This document shows, in pieces, positions 19,337 through 26,301 of a DNA stretch of 64,000 bases (position 1 is the first letter of the stretch; each line of letters opens with the position of its first letter). Origin of the DNA: Dyadobacter diqingensis. Lineage in GTDB: Bacteria; Bacteroidota; Bacteroidia; Cytophagales; Spirosomataceae. The notes below the pieces were generated by a model, which was given only the letters and a program-made list of their open reading frames with translations, made no database searches and was not told the DNA's origin. The stretch covers positions 505,392-569,391 of the forward strand of contig NZ_JAMXKF010000002.1 of the NCBI RefSeq assembly GCF_024220585.1, in the 5' to 3' direction. The position numbers were made by a program, and so were the translations under genes.

Positions 19337-19374
19337 CTGTATCTGTAACTAATTAGACGGGCCTTCTAATTTTG
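19337..19374 (+). promoter_or_regulatory. Promoter of GNAT gene with possible MocR site
   Basis: TAATTTTG at 19367-19374 fits the Bacteroidota TAnnTTTG -7 element, 34 bp before the GNAT ATG. Two CTGTA direct repeats at 19337-19341 and 19343-19347 lie just upstream, where a -33 box or activator site would be. Binding by the divergent MocR regulator is inference. Confidence 0.4.
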
Positions 19375-19408
19375 TAACCCAATTATTATCCTGAAAAACC
19401 CATTGCCC

Positions 19409-19918
19409 ATGAACATCGTTGAGATCACAGCTGAAAACAATTACGATTATCATCCATTTTTTAGCGAAGCACTAATCCGGCACGCCGATTGTTTTAAACT
19501 CAGTCCTGACGAACAACGGGAGGAATATTTTCCAACCCAGGGGACACCTTACAGTTTTACCATGGCGATGCTGGATGAAGGTAATAACCTGATGGGGGTT
19601 GTCAGTTTTCAAAGGTTGATGGAAAGTCGTAAAAAACTCCATCACAAGGGCGAGATTTTCAGAATGTACGTTTCGAGGGAAAACGGTGGAAAAAATATCG
19701 GCCATGATTTAATAACTTACGTTACAAACCGGGTTAAAGAGCAACTACCTGATATCGAACAGATCAACCTGAATGTTGCGACTCACAACGAAAAGGCAAA
19801 GAATCTTTATAAAAACCTGGGATTCGAGCATTTCGGAACGGAGCGCAACGCGATCAAATTTGAAGGAAAATACTACGATGACGACTATATGGCACTGAAA
19901 CTGAAAAACCTTATTTAA
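19409..19918 (+). CDS. GNAT-family N-acetyltransferase
   Basis: A 169-residue acetyl-CoA-dependent acyltransferase. The acetyl-CoA loop region is FRMYVSRENGGKNIGHDLITY (a variant of R/QxxGxG/A), followed by INLNVATHNEKAKNLYKNLGFEHFGTE, the standard C-terminal GNAT signature. A TTG at 19403 is in frame, but the ATG at 19409 is preferred. It is 10 bp from the next gene, so the two are likely co-transcribed. Substrate is unknown. Confidence 0.85.
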   Translation: MNIVEITAENNYDYHPFFSEALIRHADCFKLSPDEQREEYFPTQGTPYSFTMAMLDEGNNLMGVVSFQRLMESRKKLHHKGEIFRMYVSRENGGKNIGHDLITYVTNRVKEQLPDIEQINLNVATHNEKAKNLYKNLGFEHFGTERNAIKFEGKYYDDDYMALKLKNLI

Positions 19919-19928
19919 CTTTTGAAGT

Positions 19929-20999
19929 ATGAACTGGAATAACGCATTAACTCAGTTATTAAAAATAAAATATCCCTTTGTCCAGGCACCTATGCTGGGC
20001 ATAACCACACCTGAAATGGTGGCAGCCGTATCCAACGAAGGCGGACTCGGCTCACTGCCGATCGGCCTTTTGTCTGCCGAAAAAGCCAGGGAGTTGATTG
20101 TAAAAACAAAAACACTGACCGATAAACCTTTTGCAGTAAACCTCTTTGCCCATGATATCCCAACCATGGATGTTCCGCAAACGCAGGCAATTCAGGAGCA
20201 ATTAGTCAAAATCAGTGAAAAATATGGTGTTACTTACACACCGGTTGATTTAAATCAGGTCAGGCATTTCTCCTACAAAGAGCAGCTTGATGTGCTCATT
20301 GAAGAACAGGTGCCGATCGTAAGTTTCACGTTTGGTGTGCTGGATAAGCCCAGTATTGAACGCCTGCACGGACAAGGCATCATACTCATCGGCACGGCGA
20401 CCTCCGTTCGGGAAGCGGTCTATCTGGAAAATATTGGTATCGATATCGTGACGGCCCAGGGTATTGAAGCCGGCGGACATCGCGGGACTTTCCTGTTTGA
20501 CGAGCCACTCCCGCAGGTTGGTCTGATCTCGCTTTTGCCGCAAGTGGTGGATGCCATCAGGTTACCCGTCCTAGCAGCCGGGGGCATCACTGATCCACGG
20601 CCTTTCAAAGCTTCCATGATTCTTGGCGCTCAGGGTGTTCAGGTCGGGACTGCTTTTATCGGCAGTGATGAAAGCCTTGCGATTGCAGCCTATAAGGAAC
20701 AATTGAGTAAAACTCAGGATACCGATACCGTCCTGACCCGGGCATTTTCGGGGAGATGGGCACGCGGCATCCGAAATAGTTTTCACGACGAAGTACAGCA
20801 GCTTGCCCTGGATTACCCGGCCTACCCCATCCTCAACACACTGACGGGTCCACTCAGGATCGCTTCTCAAAAGCAGAGAAATACGCAGCTCACCACACTT
20901 TGGGCAGGGCAATCTGCCAGTATGGCAAGGCAAAAATCCTCTGCCGAAATATTCAGGTCGCTGATTGAGGGGGTGGAGAAATTAGAAAATCCGACATAA
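19929..20999 (+). CDS. Nitronate monooxygenase-like FMN enzyme
   Basis: A 356-residue TIM-barrel flavoprotein of the 2-nitropropane dioxygenase/nitronate monooxygenase family. Signatures are YPFVQAPMLGITTPEMVAAVSNEGGLGSL at the N-terminus, QGIEAGGHRG (substrate and FMN loop), LAAGGITD and LGAQGVQVGTAFIGS (phosphate-binding). These enzymes oxidise alkyl nitronates such as propionate-3-nitronate. The 10-bp spacing places it in an operon with the GNAT gene and probably under the divergent MocR regulator. Confidence 0.85.
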   Translation: MNWNNALTQLLKIKYPFVQAPMLGITTPEMVAAVSNEGGLGSLPIGLLSAEKARELIVKTKTLTDKPFAVNLFAHDIPTMDVPQTQAIQEQLVKISEKYGVTYTPVDLNQVRHFSYKEQLDVLIEEQVPIVSFTFGVLDKPSIERLHGQGIILIGTATSVREAVYLENIGIDIVTAQGIEAGGHRGTFLFDEPLPQVGLISLLPQVVDAIRLPVLAAGGITDPRPFKASMILGAQGVQVGTAFIGSDESLAIAAYKEQLSKTQDTDTVLTRAFSGRWARGIRNSFHDEVQQLALDYPAYPILNTLTGPLRIASQKQRNTQLTTLWAGQSASMARQKSSAEIFRSLIEGVEKLENPT

Positions 21000-21124
21000 T
21001 GGTTCGGGATGAAGACATCTATTGTTTACCGTATTTCTCCCAACATTTCCCACCCATTTCAAAAACTTAAAACCATATTAGCCTACCTTGCAGGAAAGAA
21101 AAGACAGAGCAATTTTCAAAGGAT

Positions 21125-21469
21125 ATGAGCAAGGATATAAAAATACGTTTCAGGCACTGGGTCTATATTGACGATATGAAGTTTTTCGGGCCCGGTCGCC
21201 TTGAACTGCTGGAACGGATCGAGGAAACAGGTTCTATTGCCAAAGCGGCAAAACTGATGGGGATGTCGTACAAAAAAGCCTGGCTGATGGTGGACGAAAT
21301 GAACAGCTATGCGCAAAGTCCGTATGTAATTACGCAAAAAGGCGGCCAACACGGAGGTGGAACACAGGTGACCGAAACCGGAAAAAAGGTGATGGAGGCT
21401 TACAAAAAACTGGATGCTAAACTTTCCGCCGTTGCCGAAGCGGAACGCGAGTTGCTGTCATTAATCTAA
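21125..21469 (+). CDS. ModE-like winged-helix regulator (DNA-binding domain only)
   Basis: A 114-residue protein that matches only the N-terminal half of ModE: FGPGRLELLERIEETGSIAKAAKLMGMSYKKAWLMVDEMN (helix-turn-helix), then a wing (GGQHGGGTQVTETG) and a final dimerisation helix. The TOBE/Mop molybdate-binding domains of E. coli ModE are absent. AAAGGA lies a few bases before the ATG. It is directly upstream of a TonB receptor operon whose start region carries a ModE-box-like palindrome, so it is probably its repressor. How it senses ligand without Mop domains is open. Confidence 0.85.
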   Translation: MSKDIKIRFRHWVYIDDMKFFGPGRLELLERIEETGSIAKAAKLMGMSYKKAWLMVDEMNSYAQSPYVITQKGGQHGGGTQVTETGKKVMEAYKKLDAKLSAVAEAERELLSLI

Positions 21470-21508
21470 GAAATTAAAAAAATCCCGGTCAGGATTAACA
21501 GCTCTTTG

Positions 21509-21541
21509 TATATTTGCGATATATCTTTATATACATATCGC
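21509..21541 (+). promoter_or_regulatory. -7 element overlapping a ModE-box-like operator
   Basis: TATATTTG at 21509-21516 fits TAnnTTTG. It abuts an inverted repeat at 21516-21541 with left arm GCGATAT and right arm ATATCGC; the 24-bp core (21517-21540) reads CGATATAT, eight spacer bases, then ATACATATCG. This resembles the E. coli ModE operator pattern CGxTATAT...TACATAxCG (from memory). The site sits 6 bp before the receptor ATG, where bound protein would block transcription. The regulator gene ends 46 bp upstream. Confidence 0.7.
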
Positions 21542-21546
21542 TTTCA

Positions 21547-23517
21547 ATGAGAAAATATCTATTTCCTTTTATCATTGCCTCAGTCTGTTCCCATGTTTTC
21601 GCGCAGTCGCCGCAACCCATCAACCGGACTTTCCAGCTCGGGGAAGTGACCATCCCAGGTGCGGCCCTCAGAGACAGCAGCCAGAAACTTTCGTCTGCTC
21701 GTATTGAAAAATTCAACCGCACCGATCTGTCTAACGCGCTTAATATCCTTCCCGGTGTAAGTAACGCCAATGTGGGGCCACGGAATGAATCGGTGGTTTA
21801 TGTACGCGGTTTTGATCTTCGTCAGGTGCCGGTTTTTATTGATGGCGTCCCGGTTTATGTCCCTTATGATGGCTACGTGGATATGGGCCGTTTTACCACA
21901 TTTGACCTTTCTGAGATTAACGTTTCCAAAGGATTTGCATCGATATTGTACGGTGCCAATACCATGGGAGGCGCCATAAACCTTGTTTCCAGAAAACCCG
22001 TAAGCAAATTTGAGATCAACGGACGCGCCGGCATTTTCAGCGGCAGCGGTTATCGATGGAATGTAAACGCAGGGTCCCGTTTTGGCAAATTCTTTTATCA
22101 GGTAGGTGCTTCGCAGTTAAAACAAGATTCCTACCCCCTATCCTCCGACTTCAAAAAAAGAAAATATCAGCGGACCGATGATCGTGAAAATGCCTACCGT
22201 GACGATCTGAAATTCAGCGTTAAAGCTGGTTTTACACCAAATGCTACCGATGAATATGTGATCGGTTATGTCAATCAAAAAGGAGAAAAAGGGACGCCGC
22301 CTTATGTTGGTGATGATTCAAAAATTACGACACGATTCTGGAAATGGCCTAAGTGGAATAAGCAAAGCCTGTATTTTATTTCCAATACAGCTGTGGGTGA
22401 GAAAAATAAGGTAAAAACCAGGCTATATTACGACACGTTCGTCAATCAGCTTTTCAGCTACGACGATACCACGTACGTCAAACAAACCAAGGGTTATGCG
22501 TTTCAGAGTTTTTATGATGATTATACCCTCGGTGGCAATGCTGAGTTTGAATCCAAAGCGGTCACCAATAATGTCTTCCGTTTCAACATGCAGTACAAGC
22601 GTGATGTGCACCGGGAGCACGACCTGGGCGAGCCTGTACAGTCTTACATAGACAACACGCTTTCAATCGGTATTGAAAACACGTATCAGCTCTTGCCTTC
22701 CCTAGCGGTGATTCCGGGTATCAGTTTTAACACCAGAAAAGCAGACAAAGCCGAAGAATACAACGCCACTTCAAAAGAAATCACAAATTTCGCCAATAGT
22801 AAAAACAATGCCGTGAACGCGCAGATTGGCCTGTTTTGGGATGTTACTTCCAATCACTCGCTTCGCGGATCCGTTGCCAGAAAAACCCGTTTTGCCACCA
22901 TCAAGGACCGTTATTCCTACCGCATGGGTCAGGCAATCCCAAATCCGGATCTTTCAGCCGAAGTCGCCGTTAACTATGATCTGAGTTATTCAGGAAAAAT
23001 TGCTGACAAATTAAGTTTGCAGGCCAGCCTGTTCAGAAGTGATATCAACGACATTATTCAGCAAGTCGACAATGTCCAGCCGGGGAAATTCCAGTTGCAA
23101 AACGCAGGAAAGGCTAAATTCTACGGAGCAGAAGCAGGTGCCGATTATCAGATCGTCAGTGGTTTGAAAATCGGATCCAATTACTCCTTCATTAAACGAA
23201 AGAATAAAACCAATCCGGCGATTCTTTTCACCAACGTTCCCGAACATAAAATTTTTGGTTATGCCGATTTTTCATTTCTTAAACGTGCGAACATTGTGGC
23301 AAGCGTCGAACATAACAGCGGCCGCAACAGCACAAGTTATGGAACGAGGGCAAACGCGTACACCCTGGTCAATACAAAGGCATCCGTAAAACTCTATAAA
23401 TTCATATCGGCCGAAGCTGGCTTGAACAACATTTTCGACGTCAATTATACCTTGGTCGAAGGTTTTCCGGAGGCCGGACGCAACTTTTTTGTCAACCTTG
23501 TTTTTAGTCATTTCTAA
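21547..23517 (+). CDS. TonB-dependent outer membrane receptor
   Basis: A 656-residue outer-membrane importer with a signal peptide (MRKYLFPFIIASVCSHVFAQ), a plug domain (about 35-155; LNILPGVSNANVGPRNESVVYVRGF, then ILYGANTMGGAINLVS) and a beta-barrel ending in VNLVFSHF with terminal Phe. It lacks the SusC-type carboxypeptidase-like N-terminal domain and has no SusD partner, so it is a metal, siderophore or oxyanion-type receptor. The ATG at 21547 directly precedes the signal peptide. The ModE-like context suggests molybdate, tungstate or a complex as ligand, but this is inferred. The next gene starts 1 bp after the stop. Confidence 0.85.
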   Translation: MRKYLFPFIIASVCSHVFAQSPQPINRTFQLGEVTIPGAALRDSSQKLSSARIEKFNRTDLSNALNILPGVSNANVGPRNESVVYVRGFDLRQVPVFIDGVPVYVPYDGYVDMGRFTTFDLSEINVSKGFASILYGANTMGGAINLVSRKPVSKFEINGRAGIFSGSGYRWNVNAGSRFGKFFYQVGASQLKQDSYPLSSDFKKRKYQRTDDRENAYRDDLKFSVKAGFTPNATDEYVIGYVNQKGEKGTPPYVGDDSKITTRFWKWPKWNKQSLYFISNTAVGEKNKVKTRLYYDTFVNQLFSYDDTTYVKQTKGYAFQSFYDDYTLGGNAEFESKAVTNNVFRFNMQYKRDVHREHDLGEPVQSYIDNTLSIGIENTYQLLPSLAVIPGISFNTRKADKAEEYNATSKEITNFANSKNNAVNAQIGLFWDVTSNHSLRGSVARKTRFATIKDRYSYRMGQAIPNPDLSAEVAVNYDLSYSGKIADKLSLQASLFRSDINDIIQQVDNVQPGKFQLQNAGKAKFYGAEAGADYQIVSGLKIGSNYSFIKRKNKTNPAILFTNVPEHKIFGYADFSFLKRANIVASVEHNSGRNSTSYGTRANAYTLVNTKASVKLYKFISAEAGLNNIFDVNYTLVEGFPEAGRNFFVNLVFSHF

Positions 23518-23518
23518 A

Positions 23519-24652
23519 ATGAGAAGAGGTTTTAAACGGACAAAATTCAGAACATATCCATCAGGCTGGTTTTTTACCGGCCTGATGGCATGCTTTTTTC
23601 TGTTTTGCGGACTTACCCATTCTTTCGAAAACCAAAAGCCGACACCATACACACTTCGTTATCCTGCCAACTTCGGTGGTCGCTACACCATTCCGGAAGA
23701 TAACCCAATAACCAAGGAAGGTGTTTATCTCGGCAGACTTCTGTTTTACGAAAAAAAATTATCTGCCGGAAATTCCATTTCCTGCGAAAGTTGCCATTTA
23801 CAAAAGCTTGCCTTTACCGACGGAAAGGCGTTAAGCCAGGGCGCTGACGGATCGCTTACTACGCGAAGTGCAATGTCGCTGGCCAATCTGTTATGGGTGC
23901 GCAATTTCTTCTGGGACGGCCGCTCCCCGAATCTGGAACAGCAGGCCGCTTTTCCGCTGACCAATGTGCATGAAATGGGGCAACCGCTTACAGAATCCGT
24001 TGCCAAATTGCGGCAAACGGCTCTTTATCCACCGTTATTCAAAGCCGCGTTTGGCAGTGATATCATTACCCGCGATTATATTTTAAAAGCCCTGGCACAA
24101 TTTGAACGGACCCTGATCTCCTCGGATTCCAGGTATGACCGCTATCTGGCCGGAACTTACCCACCCACAGCCCAGGAATTACGCGGCATGGCCCTTTTCC
24201 AGAATGCACCCAACCCGCAAAAACTGATACGCGGCGCCAACTGCGAACATTGCCATGGCGGCGTGAAAACGTTTAAGGAATTGTTTCATAACAACGGCCT
24301 TGACAGTACTTTTTCTGACAACGGCCGGCAAAATTTTACAAATCAGGTAGAAGATAAGGGCCGGTTCCGGGTACCAACTCTCAGAAACATCATGCTGACC
24401 GCCCCATACATGCACGACGGCCGTTTTCAGCGTATCGAACAGGTTCTGGATCACTACAACGAACATATCCTCGAAAGTGCCACCCTCAGCAGTTTTCTGA
24501 GAGATGTTTCCAACGAGACAAATGGCAAAAAGCTGATGCTGACAAAAAGCGAAAAAACAGATATCATTTCATTTTTGTCGATGCTGACCGACTCTGCATT
24601 CATCACGAATCCTGAATTTTCAAATCCGCATTTAACCTTAAAATCTCAATAA
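23519..24652 (+). CDS. Di-haem cytochrome c peroxidase (CcpA/MauG family)
   Basis: A 377-residue exported protein with two haem c sites: CESCH at 89-93 and CEHCH at 242-246. An N-terminal hydrophobic segment (FFTGLMACFFLFCG) acts as signal or anchor. Other family features are FFWDGRSPNLEQQA, FERTLISSDSRYD, FRVPTLRNI and TAPYMHDGRF. The family reduces peroxide in the periplasm or, as in MauG, performs oxidative maturation. It begins 1 bp after the TonB receptor and ends 1 bp before the next gene, so it is certainly in that operon. Confidence 0.88.
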   Translation: MRRGFKRTKFRTYPSGWFFTGLMACFFLFCGLTHSFENQKPTPYTLRYPANFGGRYTIPEDNPITKEGVYLGRLLFYEKKLSAGNSISCESCHLQKLAFTDGKALSQGADGSLTTRSAMSLANLLWVRNFFWDGRSPNLEQQAAFPLTNVHEMGQPLTESVAKLRQTALYPPLFKAAFGSDIITRDYILKALAQFERTLISSDSRYDRYLAGTYPPTAQELRGMALFQNAPNPQKLIRGANCEHCHGGVKTFKELFHNNGLDSTFSDNGRQNFTNQVEDKGRFRVPTLRNIMLTAPYMHDGRFQRIEQVLDHYNEHILESATLSSFLRDVSNETNGKKLMLTKSEKTDIISFLSMLTDSAFITNPEFSNPHLTLKSQ

Positions 24653-24653
24653 C

Positions 24654-25166
24654 ATGTCACGATTTACTCTTCACGTCCGGATTTCTCTCTGGCTTCTTCT
24701 GTTCTCATTGGGTTTATCCGTTTCCGGATTTTCCCAAAACACAAGTACACTGACCATTACAGGCGAAGTCACGACACCGCTGGATCTTACATTACAGAAG
24801 CTTTCAGCTTTCAAACAGGTAAGTCAAAAAGTAAAAGACCGCGACGGTAAAGAGCACGAATTCAAGGGCGTTGCCCTGATTGAACTGCTTGAAAAAGCCG
24901 GCGTAACGACGGGTAGTAAATTACGCGGCGAAAATCTTGCCAAATATGTGCTGATCAAAGCAGCTGATGGTTATGAAGTTATCTACTCTCTCGCTGAAAT
25001 CGATCCCGAATTCGCCAGTCAGGTCATTATACTTGCCATAGAAAAAGACGGGCAGCCACTTCCGGCCGGTGAAGGACCGTTCAGGATTATCACGCCCAAC
25101 GATAAAAAACCGGCGCGATGGATACGCGAAGTACGGTCCATCAAAGTGGCCTTTGCAAAAGACTGA
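24654..25166 (+). CDS. Sulfite-oxidase-fold (Oxidored_molyb-like) periplasmic protein, no cysteine
   Basis: A 170-residue exported protein (signal peptide to about SGFSQ) resembling the Moco-binding SUOX/YedY fold: LTITGEVTTPLDLTLQKLSAF, HEFKGVALIELLEKAGV, YVLIKAADGYEVIYSLAEID, then PFRIITPNDKKPARWIREVRSIKV. In catalytic members a Cys ligates Mo; this protein contains no Cys at all and is much shorter. It is therefore unlikely to be a normal oxidoreductase and may be a ligand-binding partner. It is the last gene of the ModE-box operon. Confidence 0.75.
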   Translation: MSRFTLHVRISLWLLLFSLGLSVSGFSQNTSTLTITGEVTTPLDLTLQKLSAFKQVSQKVKDRDGKEHEFKGVALIELLEKAGVTTGSKLRGENLAKYVLIKAADGYEVIYSLAEIDPEFASQVIILAIEKDGQPLPAGEGPFRIITPNDKKPARWIREVRSIKVAFAKD

Positions 25167-25290
25167 AATCAGTTAAAAACCATTCAAAAAATAAATCGAC
25201 TAAAAACTTAGTTATTTAACATTTTTTAAGACAATAGAAATTTCATGAGGACGTTTGGATTTTATGTTACACCTATCCAAATAAATCATT

Positions 25291-25887
25291 ATGAAACACT
25301 TGACTGTTCTTTTCATTGCTCTTTCGTTTAGTTTCAAGTCGGTATTGGCTCAGGAAAACCGTGACAAAATCGGTTATGTAGATCAGCAGTTGATCATCGA
25401 AAATATGCCCGAATTCAAAAAACTGAATCAGGAAATCACCCTGAAAAGTCAGCAGTATGAAAAGGTGCTCAAAGGCAAATACGATGAATATGAGGCCAAG
25501 TCCGCGGCGCTGGAAAAACTGGCCGCGGCAAAATCGGAACAGACCATTCTGCGGGATAAACTGGCCGAACTTGAAAACCTGAAAAAATCGTATGAAGATT
25601 TTGAAACCAACGCCATGTCGGAATTAAGAGATTATTACAGCAAAAAATTTACGCCCATCAAGCAAAAAGTCAGTGAAGCGATCGTATTTGCAGGAAGGCA
25701 AAAAGGTTATTCTTATGTTTTGAGAATGGACCTTAATCCGGACGGCGGTGATTTCTGGCCCATTGTACTTTACGCCCGCGACTCCACCTCCAACCTTTCT
25801 TCGGAAATTATGAAAAATCTGGGTATCAACGATGCCTCCGCATCTACCCGGAAAATCGGGATTCCGCAAATGCTCAAACAAAAGTAA
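25291..25887 (+). CDS. OmpH/Skp-family periplasmic chaperone
   Basis: A 198-residue exported protein (signal peptide ending SVLAQ) with the Skp/OmpH layout: a short beta strand DKIGYVDQQLIIENMPEF, a long coiled coil (about 45-125; LKSQQYEKVLKGKYDEYEAKSAALEKL), then the strand IVFAGRQKGYSYVLRMD. Skp homologues hold unfolded outer membrane proteins in the periplasm. The tail (about 155-198) is longer than in E. coli Skp. 124 bp separate it from the preceding operon, and a strong terminator follows. Confidence 0.8.
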   Translation: MKHLTVLFIALSFSFKSVLAQENRDKIGYVDQQLIIENMPEFKKLNQEITLKSQQYEKVLKGKYDEYEAKSAALEKLAAAKSEQTILRDKLAELENLKKSYEDFETNAMSELRDYYSKKFTPIKQKVSEAIVFAGRQKGYSYVLRMDLNPDGGDFWPIVLYARDSTSNLSSEIMKNLGINDASASTRKIGIPQMLKQK

Positions 25888-25913
25888 ATACCTTCACAGA
25901 TCATTTTTTCAGC

Positions 25914-25954
25914 AACAGCAAGGGAAAGTCATCACTGCTTTCCCTCGCTGTTTT
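25914..25954 (+). terminator. Intrinsic terminator
   Basis: AACAGCAAGGGAAAG pairs with CTTTCCCTCGCTGTT with one mismatch, and ends in TTTT. It lies 26 bp after the OmpH/Skp stop codon. Confidence 0.85.
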
Positions 25955-26105
25955 AGGATTATTTTTATAGCCCACCTGCCCTACCCCCTCTGCCCAACGA
26001 CAACCATCCTGTACTTACCTGATTTTTAAAAATAATCCATTTCCTTACCCGATTTGTTCAGCATATCCATCGTTATCACTGTAAATTATGGGTGACATTA
26101 TAGCA

Positions 26106-26218
26106 ATGTAGTAGTAATGTAGGGGTAATTTTTTCTTGATTTTGTTTCATTTGAGCAATATGAGGTAGTAATGTAGTAACCTAATAATTTAAGGTTGATC
26201 CCCGGCCTTCTACCTTTG
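26106..26218 (+). promoter_or_regulatory. SusC promoter with GTAGTAAT operator repeats
   Basis: Two direct-repeat copies, ATGTAGTAGTAATGTAG (26106-26122) and GTAGTAATGTAGTAA (26165-26179), precede CTAAT (26181) and the -7 element TACCTTTG (26211-26218). The same repeat, CTAAT and TACCTTTG order occurs before the GH30 gene. This suggests one regulator acts at both promoters. Confidence 0.6.
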
Positions 26219-26301
26219 CCATCAATACAATAGTATTATTATTTCAATAAATTATTGGGCAAATAACATTTGCCGGAACATCAAAAATCAAGCCTAACAT
26301 T

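Larger units (their letters stand above)
25888..26301. other. Intergenic region with terminator and SusC promoter
   Basis: 414 bp. It holds the OmpH terminator (25914-25954), two copies of a GTAGTAATGTAG-type repeat (26106-26122, 26165-26179) and a TACCTTTG element (26211-26218), followed by a leader of about 80 bp before the SusC ATG. Confidence 0.6.
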
